DNA from: Schlegelella aquatica
GTDB taxonomy: Bacteria > Pseudomonadota > Gammaproteobacteria > Burkholderiales > Burkholderiaceae_C
Direction: 5' to 3'
NCBI RefSeq assembly: GCF_026013905.1
Contig: NZ_CP110257.1
Location: 1,364,001 to 1,428,000 of the forward strand
Length of the DNA stretch: 64,000 nucleotides
Shown here one piece after another: positions 55,431 through 64,000 of the stretch (positions within the stretch are counted from its first letter, which is position 1; every line of letters starts with the position of its first letter). A program made the position numbers and the translations under genes. Below the pieces are notes generated by a model, which was not told where the DNA came from, made no database searches, and saw nothing but the letters and a program-made list of their open reading frames with translations.

Positions 55431-58400
55431 TCATCCCAGTCTTTGCTTCACGTCCTCCTGCGTGCGGTCGCCGGCAACGGCCGTGAGCACGCGCTTGAGC
55501 CAGCCCGCTCGCGAGGCGGGGCTGGCTTCGGTGACTTGCGGGGGGCGTTCCTCTTCGATCTCACACGCGGCTGCGATCTGAGAGAGGGATTCGAAGATGA
55601 GGCGTCGCACGGGCAGGCGCACGCCGAGGCGTGCTTCGATGTCGGAGGCGGCGCGCATGGCCAGCAGGGAGTGGCCGCCGAGGTCGAAGAAGTTGTCGGA
55701 GCAGCTGACGTGCTCGATGCCGAGCAGGCGCTGCCAGACCTCGGCGATGGCGATCTCGGCGGCGGTGGTGGGCGGCACGAGCGAGGCGGCGGCGGTGCTG
55801 CGTGCGGCCGAAGGCGGCGCGGGCAGGGCCTTGCGGTCGATCTTGCCGTTGGGCAGCAGCGGGATGGCCTCGAGCATGACGAAGTGCTGCGGCAGCATGT
55901 ACTCGGGCAGAGTGCGCCGCAGGTGCTCGCGCAACGCCGCGGGCTGAGGCGCGGGGCCGTCGGGCACCACATAGGCGAGCAGCCGCGCATCGCCGGGGTG
56001 GTCCTCGCGCAGCGCCACCACGCAGCGCGCCACACCCGGGTGCGAGGCCAGCTGGGCCTCGATCTCGCCGAGCTCGATGCGGTAGCCGCGCAGCTTGACC
56101 TGCGAGTCCAGCCGCCCCTGGTGCTCGAGCCAGCCGTCATGACGCCAGCGGCCGCGGTCGCCGGTGCGGTAGAGCCGGTGGCCCGGGCGCTGCGGATCGT
56201 CGATGAAGCGCTCGGCGGTGAGCTCGGGGCGGCGCCAATAGCCCGAGGCCAACCCCAGCCCGCCGATGCAGATCTCGCCGGGCACGCCGATGGGGCAGGG
56301 CTGGCCGCGCTCGTCGAGGATGTGCACCTGCGTGTTGGCGATGGGCCGCCCGATGCTGATGCCCGAGTGCAGCGACGAGACGCGACCACAGGTGGACCAC
56401 ACGGTGGTCTCGGTGGGGCCGTACATGTTCCACAGCTCGCCGGTGCGCGCGAGCAACTGCTCGGCCAGATCCGCCGGCAGCGGCTCACCGCCGATGAGGG
56501 CCTTGAACGAGGCACTGCCTTGCCAGCCGGCCTCCAGCAGCATGCGCCAGGTCGAAGGCGTGGCCTGCATCACGGTGGCCTGCGAGGACAGCAGCAGCGC
56601 ATGCAGGGCCTGGCCGTCCATGGCCTCGTCGCGGCTGGCCATCACGATCTGAGCGCCCACGGCCAGGGGCAACAGCAACTCCAGCACGGCGATGTCGAAC
56701 GACAGCGTGGTGACGGCCAGCAGGCGGTCCGAGGGGGCCAGGCCCGGCTCGCGCGCCATGCTGAGCAGGAAGTTGACGACCGCGCGGTGAGGCACGACCA
56801 CGCCCTTGGGGCGACCGGTGGAGCCGGAGGTGTAGATCACATAGGCCGGGTCCTCGGGGCGGGCCGAACGCTCGTCGCGGGGCAGCGGCGTGCTCGGGTG
56901 GCGCTCGATGCGAGGGGTGTCGATGTCGAGCAAGACGCTGCGCTCGCGCGGCCAGGGCAGCAAGCCCGCCAGGGGCGAGGAGGTCACCAGCAGCGCGAGC
57001 TGGGCGTCGTCGGCCATGTAGGCCAGGCGCTCGGCGGGGAAGGCCGGATCGAGCGGGACATAGGCGGCGCCGCACTTGAGGATGGCCAGCTGAGCGACCA
57101 GCATGTCCAGCCCGCGCGGCAGGCACAGCCCCACCAGCGAGCCACGCGCCGCCCCGTGCACGCGCAGCTCGTGCGCCAGACGGTTCGACTTCTCGTCGAG
57201 ATCGGCGTAGGAGCAGCGCTCGGTCGAAGTCGCGACCGCGCACGACCGTGCGTGGCGTTCGAACGAGGGGGCGAGCAGCGTGGGCACGCACGCCTGCTTC
57301 ACGTCCTGGGCGGTGTCGTTCCAAGCGCTCAGGCGATCTTGTTCTGCCTGCGCCAGCATGCGGTAGCGGCTCGAGGCCGTTTCGGCCTCAGCGGTCACCT
57401 GCTCCAGCACGTCCTGGAACCGGAGGGCAAAGGACACGACCGTCTCGTGGCAGAAGAGGTCCGCGGCGTAGGTGTAGGCGCACTCGATGCCCGCCGGTGT
57501 TTCCACGCACCAGAGGCTGAAGTCCTCCGAGGCCCCATGCAGTCCGATGCCGGTGCGTTGGTGCGTCAGCCTTCCCCACTGCAACCGACGCTCTCGCGCG
57601 TCCTGGAAAGAGAACATCGACTGATAGAGCACCGGCCGGCTCGGGTCGCGAGGCACGTTGAGCTCGCGTACCAGATGCTCGAACGGCACCTCCGGGTATG
57701 CGAATGCCTGTGTCACGACGTCGTGCACGTCGTCGAGCCATCGGCTGAACGAAAGGTCCGGGCCGGGGCGAAGGCGCAAGGGAAGAGCGTTGACGAAGAA
57801 CCCCATGACCGGTTCGAGCTCAGGCTGCTCGCGGCCTCGTACCGGCGTGCCCACCACGAAGTCCGACTGCCCCGTCATACGGTGCAACAGCAGTCCGTAA
57901 GCGGCCAACAGCACGACATACAGCGTCTTGCCCCGTTGCCGTGCGAATGCGTGGAGACGATCTGCCAGCTCGCGAGGAAGCAGGTGTCGGTGCGAAGCGC
58001 CACGGCCCGACATCGAGGGCGGCCGCGGGCGGTCCAATGGAAGCTCCAGCGGCTGCGGCAGAGGAGTGAGCTGGGACTTCCAGTAGTGGGTCTGCCGGGC
58101 CAGTTCGGCGCCCTGCATCCACTGGCGCTGCCAAACCGAATAGTCCCCGTATGTCACGGAAAGCGGGGGCAGGCGAGGCTCTCTGCCCTCGCAGTGTGCG
58201 GCATAGAGTTCGGACAACTCACGGTACAGCAGGTCGAACGACCATCCGTCCCAGATCGCATGGTGTGCCATGAAGAACAGCACGTGTTCCTGCTCGTCCA
58301 TGCAGAAGAGCTGCAGACGGAAAAGTGGTGGCTGTTCCAGAGAAATCGGCGTCTTCGCCATGCGGGCGATGTGTTCCTGAAGCACTTGCTCGCGCTCTTG

Positions 58401-61400
58401 CGCAGGAACTCCGGACAGGTCCACCAACGGGAGGCGGACCTCGAGGGACGGAAGAACCCTTTGCACCGCCCCTGCGTCTGGCGTGCGCTCGAAGTAGGTG
58501 CGAAGTGCGCTTTGGCGCTGCACGAGCCCGGCGAGCGCCGCCTCGAGGGCAGCCAGGTTCATCGGGCCCTTCAACCGATGCGCGGAGGGCAGGTTGTTCA
58601 CGGGCGTGCCGGGATTCAGCTGCTCGAGGAACCACAGCCTCTGCTGCATCAACGACATCGGGGCGGTGTCCTGATCTGCACGGGGCAGGACGGGCGGCAA
58701 CTGCCTCGCCTGGTCCGACGGAGCCGATCGCAGCGCAGTGGCCAGCGCATGGGGCGTGGGGGACTGAAAGATCGTCTTCAAAAGGACTCGTTGACCCGCG
58801 AGCCGGCCGACCCTGGAAGCCAGACGGGCCGCGAGCAGAGAGTGGCCTCCCAGCTCGAAGAAGTGGTCATCCGGCTCCAGCGGTGCGCGGCCCAGAATCT
58901 CTCCCATGATCTGCCCGATCTGCTCTGCGGTGACGGCCTGCTCGGCGGTCGCAGCCGCAGGTTGCGCGCGGGCCGGCGCAGCGGCCGGCAATCCGCCAGC
59001 CGGTGCCGGCAGCGCCTTGCGATCGATCTTGCCGTTCGGCAGCAACGGAAACCGATCCAGCAAGACGAACTGAGCCGGCACCATGTAGTCGGGAAGGTTC
59101 GTCTTCAGCGCCGCCCGAATGCCCGCCTCGTCGAAGGAAGTGTGATCCCCCGGGATGACGTAGGCGACGAGCCGCAGACCCCCGGATGCGTCTTCCTGCA
59201 CGCTCACGACGGCGCGGCGAACGTTGTCCAGGGCTTCCAGCTGTGCCTCGATCTCGCCGAGCTCGATGCGGTAGCCGCGAATCTTCACCTGATGGTCGAG
59301 GCGACCGAGATGCTCGATCGTTCCATCTTCCAGCCAGCGGCCGAGATCGCCCGTGCGGTACAGGCGAGCGCCGGGGCGGGTCGCGAAGGGGTCGGGAACG
59401 AACTTCTCGGCGGTGAGTTCCGGCCGGTTGAAGTAGCCGGTGGCGACGCCGGCACCGCCAATGCAGATCTCGCCTTCCTCACCCACGGCACAAGGGCGCA
59501 TTCCTGCATCCACCACCCACACTTGGGTGTTGTCGATGGGCCGGCCCACGGTGATCTTGCGGCTCGCGTCGGTGATGCGGGCGACGGTCGACCAGACGGT
59601 CGTCTCCGTCGGGCCGTACATGTTCCACAGCTCCACACCCTGGCGCAGCAGGCGCTCGGCGAGCGAGGCAGGCAAAGGCTCACCGCCGCACAGCGCCTTG
59701 AACCCCGCGGGAGCCCGCCAGCCCGTGTCCAGCAGGAGGTGCCAGGTGGTGGGAGTGGCTTGCATCACGGTGATGCGGTGCTTCTGGATCAACTGTGCGA
59801 GCGCCTCGCCGTCCATGGCTTCCTCGCGTTCGGCCAAGACGACCTGTGCGCCCACCACCAAGGGCAGCAGCAACTCGAGCACCGCGATGTCGAAGGACAG
59901 CGTGGTCACCGCAAGGAGCCTGTCGTCACGGCCCAGACCTGGCTCACGCTTCATGCTCGCAAGGAAATTGCACACTGCACGCCTGGGCACGACCACCCCC
60001 TTGGGCCTTCCCGTGGACCCGGAGGTGTAGATCACGTAGGCCGTGGCGTCGCCCGCATGCTCACGAGGTGGAGCCACCGGCGAGAGCGACGCCTGCGCGA
60101 GCGCGTCCGCGTCATCGTCGATGCGAAGCTGCAGTTCGCGCGGAACTCCGCACGCGTGGGCGTGTACCCGCTCGGTCACCACGACCTTCACGCCCGCGTC
60201 CTCGGCCATGTAGAGGAGGCGGTCGCGTGGAAAGCCCGGGTCGAGCGGCACGTAAGCCGCGCCGGTCTTCAACACGCCGAGCAGTGCGGCAACGAGGTCC
60301 GTCCCCCGTCCAAGGCACAGACCCACACGAGTGCCGGGGCCCGCGCCGTGGGCGAGCAGCGCGTGGGCGAAGCGGTTGGATCGGGCCTCCAGCTCCCCAT
60401 AGGTCATCTCGACCCGCCCGGCGATCAGAGCGACGGCTTGCGGTGCGAGACGTACCTGGTCGCGAAACCATTGCTCCACGCTCGCGTCGTGGGACAACTC
60501 CGCGTCGGTCGCGTTCCACGCGACCAGCCTCGGGTCCACGGCAGGGCAGCCCGGCCCGCGCAGCCGGCCGGAATCCGGCTCCCCCGCGGCCGCGTCGTCT
60601 CGCGCCCGAGCCAGCGGCTCATCCGGCGAACTGGCGAGTGCCTCGCATGAGGCCACCAACGACTCGACGAGGAACCTCGCCCGCTCGGGGCTGAAATGCT
60701 CCGTGCTGTAATGGAGATCGAGCGTGATGACGCCGTCGTTCTCGTAGAAATTGAAGAACAACTCGCTCAGGATTCCCGCTTTGCGCCCCTCCTGCATCCT
60801 TGCTTTCAACGGGGCAAAGGCGGTCAGATCGACCTTCGGGTTGAGGTTGAAGAAGATGCCCGTCAGAGCAGGGCGGTCTCCGGGGCTGGCATGTCCCAGC
60901 GCGCGGGCGATCGATCCTTGCGTCACGAGGGGATGGTGCAGTGCATCGATCAGCCGGGAGCGCACCCGGCCGAGCAGCGACGCGCCCGTGTCGGTCTCCT
61001 CGCAGTCGATCAGCAGCGGCAGGTCGAGCACACCGTCCGCCATGAGCGGTCCATGGCGGTCCAGGGACTGACTGGCATAGGGGATGCAAACCACGAAGCG
61101 GTTTTGACCGCCCACGCGGTACAACATCGCACTGAGGGCTGCGAGCAGCACCTGGAACGCCGTGGCTGCGTGTTGTCGTGCCCGCTCGCGCAGCCGTCGG
61201 CACAGCGAAGCTTCGAGGCGGGTATGCAGCGTGTTCGCTTCGTAACGCCGGGGCGACGGCGGCGTGCGATCGCCCAGGGCCAGCGGCGGCGGTGCCTCTT
61301 CGAGGCAGCGCAACCAGAACGCACGACACGCCTCGCCTTCGGGGCCGTTCATGCGTGCATCCTCTTTCCTGGCGAACTCGATCGGCGATTCCGCGGCAGG

Positions 61401-63989
61401 AAGCTGCAGTGCCTCGCCGCGGACTCGCGCCCGGTAGGCGGCGCCCAGCTCCGCAACGAAAACGCTCGAGGCCCAGCCATCGAGGATGAGGTGACTGGTC
61501 ACGAGATGGACGGCCGCCCGCGTGTCGCCGAGCCGCAGCAAGGTGATCGCCGCCAGCGGGGGCTGATCGAGCGGAAAGGCGCGTCGGCTCGCCTCGGTGC
61601 AGAACCGATCCAGGGCTGCGTCAGGATCCGGCTGCCCCCGCAGATCGACTTCGGTCACCGACATGGCCCGGGGCGGCGAGAGTCTCTGCCGAGGTTCGTC
61701 CAGGTCGAAGCTGAGACGGAAGGCCTCGTGGCGCTCCAGCACGTCGGCGACGGCCGCCTTGAGGGCGGGGAGGTCGACGTCTCCCGACAACTCGATGTAG
61801 AAGGACTCGTTGAGCGCACGGCGCACGTGGGGATCGAAACCGGCTGCCAGCCAACGTTCGGTCTGCCCCGGCGTCAGCGGCCCTTCCAGGAGGGACCCGC
61901 GCCCATCGTCGTGGGGGCCGGCGGGGGGCGGGAAGCCCGCGCGCGGCTGGATGAAGCCGAGCGCCATCAGTTCGTCGAGCGACTGCGTGAAGACGGTGAA
62001 GATGCGGTCCAGCTCCTCGTCGCCCATCGCCTCCGTCACGAAGTGCCCGAACTGCTCGTACAGGTGTAGGCCGTGATGGCGCACCAGGTAGTAGAACAGG
62101 CTGACGTACTTCTGGCCCTCGTCCCAGGAAAGCCGCCACAGGGAGGCGCAATGGACGGCCTTGCACGGAGCCCCTCGAACGGCGAACGCCGTGTTGAGAC
62201 GATCGACGAGGCGCTGTGTCCGATCGTTCAGGCGGCGATAGATCGAGCGGCCCTCCTCCTTGAGGCGCAGCAGCGTGGCCCGTGCCGCGGCGAGCGCGAG
62301 CGGGTGGCGGACGAACGTGCCCGCGAAATAGGTCACGCCCGCTTCAGGATAGGAATCGTCTGCGTACTGCCAGTACCCGCCATCCAAGGCATCGAGCCAG
62401 CGGGCGGCACCAGCGATGGCAGCGAGGGGAAGGCCCCCGCCGATCACCTTCCCGTAGGTGCAGATGTCTGCCCGTACTCCATAGAACTCCTGCGCGCCAC
62501 CCGGCGCGACACGGAACCCGGTGACCACCTCGTCGAAGATCAGCGCGCAGCCTGCCTCGTCTGCGATGCGGCGCAACTGGTGTACGAACTCCCGGGGTTG
62601 GAGCGTGGGGCACTTGTTCTGGATCGGCTCGATCATGATCGCGGCCAGTTCGTGCCCTCGCTCGTGCAGCACCCGCAGAGATTCCTGGCTGTCGTAGTCC
62701 AGCACGAGGACGTTCTCCACCGCACTGGCAAGAATGCCGGGCGCTGCGGAAACCGAGCGAAGCTGCTTGGTGCCGCGAACGATCACCTCATCGAAGATGC
62801 CGTGGTAGGAGTTGGTGAAGATGGCGATCGTCTTGCGCCCCGTCACCGTGCGAGCGATACGCATGGCGCCCATCACGGCCTCCGACCCGGTGTTGCAGAA
62901 CGCGACGCGTTCTGCGCCGGTCAGCTCCGAGATGAGCTGGGCGACCTCAGCCGACAACGGGTGCTGAGGGCCCACCTCGATTCCGGCCTGGAGTTGGTCG
63001 ACCATCGCCTGCACGACACCGGCCGGTTGATAGCCGAGCAGGTTGGCGCCGAAGCACGACAGCAGGTCGATGTACTCGTTGCCGTCGATGTCCCAAAGCC
63101 GCGCCCCATGCGAGCGGTTGACGACGATGGGGTAGACGAGGTCTTTCCAGAGCGGATTGAACCCCGTGACCACCCGGGGATCCGCCATGAGGCGGCGGTG
63201 CTGCTGACTGAACGCCTTCGACTTCGCGGTCCTTGCGTTGTAGCGGGCAATGAAGTCTTCGAGCCACCTGCGCTGCGCAGGCGTCTCGTCGTGCCTGGCA
63301 TCCAAGGTGATGCGGGCCGCTGCCCCGAAGGGTTTCTCGATCAGGGCCGTGATCGAAGGCTGCTCGGACGATTCCTTCGGCGCGGACACCGGCTGGGCCG
63401 AAGGGGCAGGTGCGCTGCCGGGCATCGGTGCCTGTGCACGCGGCTGCGCCAGGGCCGCCGGGGCTGGCCCCTGGCCGGCCAGCAGAGCGAGCTGCTGAGA
63501 CATCAGCTGCATCTGTTGTTGGAGGAGCTGGTGTAGGGCATCGGTGCCGATGCCTGTCGGCGCTGGCGAGGGGATGGCTGCGTTCGCGTCGCCCGCAAGG
63601 CTCGGGGTCACAGCGGCTGTGCCTCTGTGGGGTGTGGGCGAGAGCAGGGGAACGGCCTCCGGGGTGTGCGGCGTCGGGCCGGGCTGGGTGGAGGGCCCGC
63701 TCGAGACCTCGGGGGGCTGAGCCGGGCTGGGCCGGAAGCGATCGGGAGGAAGTTGTCCGTCGAGGAACACCGCCAGCTTGGGGACGGTGTCGAGGTCTTC
63801 CATCAATCGGCGCATCCGCAGCTTGACGCCGAACACTCGCTCGATCTCGAGTGTGGCCTGGGTGAGCGACAGAGAGTCGAGCCCTTGATCCAGGAAGCAG
63901 GCGGTGCCGCCCATCTCCTCGGCGGGCACGCCCGAGACGTCGCTGAGAATGCGCTGGAGTTCCTGTTCGAGAAGAGGCAATCGGGTCAT
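55431..63989 (-). CDS. NRPS with built-in aminotransferase: ACP-AMT-C-A-PCP-C-A-PCP (5' end possibly outside the window)
   Basis: 2852 residues from the first Met, 11 bp from the window edge; no stop and no ribosome site lie between, so it may begin further upstream. ~1-80: carrier domain (GLDSLSLTQ). ~85-210: Pro/Ala/Gln-rich linker with helix LHQLLQQQMQLMSQQLALL. ~215-690: class III aminotransferase (IFDEVVTGFR; PLP lysine in TYGKVIGGGLPL near 515). ~700-1130: C domain with SHLILDGW (first His replaced). ~1170-1650: A1, code about DILQCGMVWK. ~1690-1760: PCP. ~1790-2220: C domain with HHAIWDGW. ~2240-2710: A2, DILQIGMVWK. ~2740-2810: PCP. The layout recalls McyE or mycosubtilin-type lines, in which a beta-keto acyl chain is aminated; the polyketide synthase domains that would make it are not in the window. 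Confidence 0.92.
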   Translation of the reverse strand: MTRLPLLEQELQRILSDVSGVPAEEMGGTACFLDQGLDSLSLTQATLEIERVFGVKLRMRRLMEDLDTVPKLAVFLDGQLPPDRFRPSPAQPPEVSSGPSTQPGPTPHTPEAVPLLSPTPHRGTAAVTPSLAGDANAAIPSPAPTGIGTDALHQLLQQQMQLMSQQLALLAGQGPAPAALAQPRAQAPMPGSAPAPSAQPVSAPKESSEQPSITALIEKPFGAAARITLDARHDETPAQRRWLEDFIARYNARTAKSKAFSQQHRRLMADPRVVTGFNPLWKDLVYPIVVNRSHGARLWDIDGNEYIDLLSCFGANLLGYQPAGVVQAMVDQLQAGIEVGPQHPLSAEVAQLISELTGAERVAFCNTGSEAVMGAMRIARTVTGRKTIAIFTNSYHGIFDEVIVRGTKQLRSVSAAPGILASAVENVLVLDYDSQESLRVLHERGHELAAIMIEPIQNKCPTLQPREFVHQLRRIADEAGCALIFDEVVTGFRVAPGGAQEFYGVRADICTYGKVIGGGLPLAAIAGAARWLDALDGGYWQYADDSYPEAGVTYFAGTFVRHPLALAAARATLLRLKEEGRSIYRRLNDRTQRLVDRLNTAFAVRGAPCKAVHCASLWRLSWDEGQKYVSLFYYLVRHHGLHLYEQFGHFVTEAMGDEELDRIFTVFTQSLDELMALGFIQPRAGFPPPAGPHDDGRGSLLEGPLTPGQTERWLAAGFDPHVRRALNESFYIELSGDVDLPALKAAVADVLERHEAFRLSFDLDEPRQRLSPPRAMSVTEVDLRGQPDPDAALDRFCTEASRRAFPLDQPPLAAITLLRLGDTRAAVHLVTSHLILDGWASSVFVAELGAAYRARVRGEALQLPAAESPIEFARKEDARMNGPEGEACRAFWLRCLEEAPPPLALGDRTPPSPRRYEANTLHTRLEASLCRRLRERARQHAATAFQVLLAALSAMLYRVGGQNRFVVCIPYASQSLDRHGPLMADGVLDLPLLIDCEETDTGASLLGRVRSRLIDALHHPLVTQGSIARALGHASPGDRPALTGIFFNLNPKVDLTAFAPLKARMQEGRKAGILSELFFNFYENDGVITLDLHYSTEHFSPERARFLVESLVASCEALASSPDEPLARARDDAAAGEPDSGRLRGPGCPAVDPRLVAWNATDAELSHDASVEQWFRDQVRLAPQAVALIAGRVEMTYGELEARSNRFAHALLAHGAGPGTRVGLCLGRGTDLVAALLGVLKTGAAYVPLDPGFPRDRLLYMAEDAGVKVVVTERVHAHACGVPRELQLRIDDDADALAQASLSPVAPPREHAGDATAYVIYTSGSTGRPKGVVVPRRAVCNFLASMKREPGLGRDDRLLAVTTLSFDIAVLELLLPLVVGAQVVLAEREEAMDGEALAQLIQKHRITVMQATPTTWHLLLDTGWRAPAGFKALCGGEPLPASLAERLLRQGVELWNMYGPTETTVWSTVARITDASRKITVGRPIDNTQVWVVDAGMRPCAVGEEGEICIGGAGVATGYFNRPELTAEKFVPDPFATRPGARLYRTGDLGRWLEDGTIEHLGRLDHQVKIRGYRIELGEIEAQLEALDNVRRAVVSVQEDASGGLRLVAYVIPGDHTSFDEAGIRAALKTNLPDYMVPAQFVLLDRFPLLPNGKIDRKALPAPAGGLPAAAPARAQPAAATAEQAVTAEQIGQIMGEILGRAPLEPDDHFFELGGHSLLAARLASRVGRLAGQRVLLKTIFQSPTPHALATALRSAPSDQARQLPPVLPRADQDTAPMSLMQQRLWFLEQLNPGTPVNNLPSAHRLKGPMNLAALEAALAGLVQRQSALRTYFERTPDAGAVQRVLPSLEVRLPLVDLSGVPAQEREQVLQEHIARMAKTPISLEQPPLFRLQLFCMDEQEHVLFFMAHHAIWDGWSFDLLYRELSELYAAHCEGREPRLPPLSVTYGDYSVWQRQWMQGAELARQTHYWKSQLTPLPQPLELPLDRPRPPSMSGRGASHRHLLPRELADRLHAFARQRGKTLYVVLLAAYGLLLHRMTGQSDFVVGTPVRGREQPELEPVMGFFVNALPLRLRPGPDLSFSRWLDDVHDVVTQAFAYPEVPFEHLVRELNVPRDPSRPVLYQSMFSFQDARERRLQWGRLTHQRTGIGLHGASEDFSLWCVETPAGIECAYTYAADLFCHETVVSFALRFQDVLEQVTAEAETASSRYRMLAQAEQDRLSAWNDTAQDVKQACVPTLLAPSFERHARSCAVATSTERCSYADLDEKSNRLAHELRVHGAARGSLVGLCLPRGLDMLVAQLAILKCGAAYVPLDPAFPAERLAYMADDAQLALLVTSSPLAGLLPWPRERSVLLDIDTPRIERHPSTPLPRDERSARPEDPAYVIYTSGSTGRPKGVVVPHRAVVNFLLSMAREPGLAPSDRLLAVTTLSFDIAVLELLLPLAVGAQIVMASRDEAMDGQALHALLLSSQATVMQATPSTWRMLLEAGWQGSASFKALIGGEPLPADLAEQLLARTGELWNMYGPTETTVWSTCGRVSSLHSGISIGRPIANTQVHILDERGQPCPIGVPGEICIGGLGLASGYWRRPELTAERFIDDPQRPGHRLYRTGDRGRWRHDGWLEHQGRLDSQVKLRGYRIELGEIEAQLASHPGVARCVVALREDHPGDARLLAYVVPDGPAPQPAALREHLRRTLPEYMLPQHFVMLEAIPLLPNGKIDRKALPAPPSAARSTAAASLVPPTTAAEIAIAEVWQRLLGIEHVSCSDNFFDLGGHSLLAMRAASDIEARLGVRLPVRRLIFESLSQIAAACEIEEERPPQVTEASPASRAGWLKRVLTAVAGDRTQEDVKQRLG
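55565..57210 (-). repeat. 1.65-kb A-PCP repeat, copy in the AMT-NRPS
   Basis: Second copy of the adenylation-PCP block, see 46819-48464. The two modules therefore must activate the same amino acid. Confidence 0.95.
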
Positions 63990-64000
63990 GGTCGGAGTGC

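Noticed and set aside
49733-60650. Long plus-strand open frames across the NRPS genes
   Set aside because: Low-complexity Arg/Gly/His/Gln-rich translations mirror the minus-strand NRPS codons; no family motif or ribosome site.

Overview
The window is GC-rich and looks like a chromosome segment of a betaproteobacterium in the Burkholderiales (a Rubrivivax, Leptothrix or Caldimonas-like group is my guess, not a proof). The reasons are the full isc iron-sulfur operon in its beta/gammaproteobacterial order, an intracellular PHB depolymerase with a Cys-type lipase box, a zapA-6S RNA pair, and an EPS locus of the type otherwise found with exosortase A (XrtA).

Layout. 1-9750 is housekeeping: the tail of a GGDEF protein, a TauE/SafE permease, an EVE-domain protein, 6S RNA, zapA with its small coiled-coil partner, nth, a glyoxalase-fold protein, an RsxB-like ferredoxin, phaZ, an aromatic/aspartate aminotransferase, uvrB and a low-molecular-weight phosphatase. 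9650-15430 is iscR-iscS-iscU-iscA-hscB-hscA-fdx, whose promoter region carries a perfect 112-bp tandem duplication and IscR-like sites. dnaQ and tRNA-Val(CAC) follow.

16638-38621 is one long plus-strand exopolysaccharide operon: initiating sugar transferase, export lipoprotein, chain-length protein, tyrosine autokinase, outer-membrane barrel, an AAA ATPase fused to a degenerate UDP-GlcNAc 2-epimerase domain, flippase, two polysaccharide deacetylases, one GT2 and three GT4 glycosyltransferases, two asparagine-synthase-like proteins (one without the catalytic Cys) and a polymerase/ligase. No exosortase or PEP-CTERM substrate is visible. Two lipoproteins of an unrecognised beta-propeller-like family follow; they share a 1.1-kb block that is almost identical.

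63989-42834 is a convergent minus-strand operon: two giant NRPS proteins (ACP-aminotransferase-C-A-PCP-C-A-PCP and FAAL-ACP-C-A-PCP-C-A-PCP), two alpha/beta hydrolases resembling the exosortase-A-associated hydrolases, a third member of the propeller family and a YdcF-family protein. The genes overlap or nearly touch from the hydrolases to ydcF. The propeller family sits at the end of both operons and is the strongest sequence link between the polysaccharide and the lipopeptide machinery. I infer that this may be a combined matrix or sheath system in which an NRPS-made acyl-peptide and an EPS are made, exported or modified together. The NRPS line is probably not complete in the window: the first protein starts with a carrier domain 11 bases from the edge, and neither protein has a thioesterase domain.
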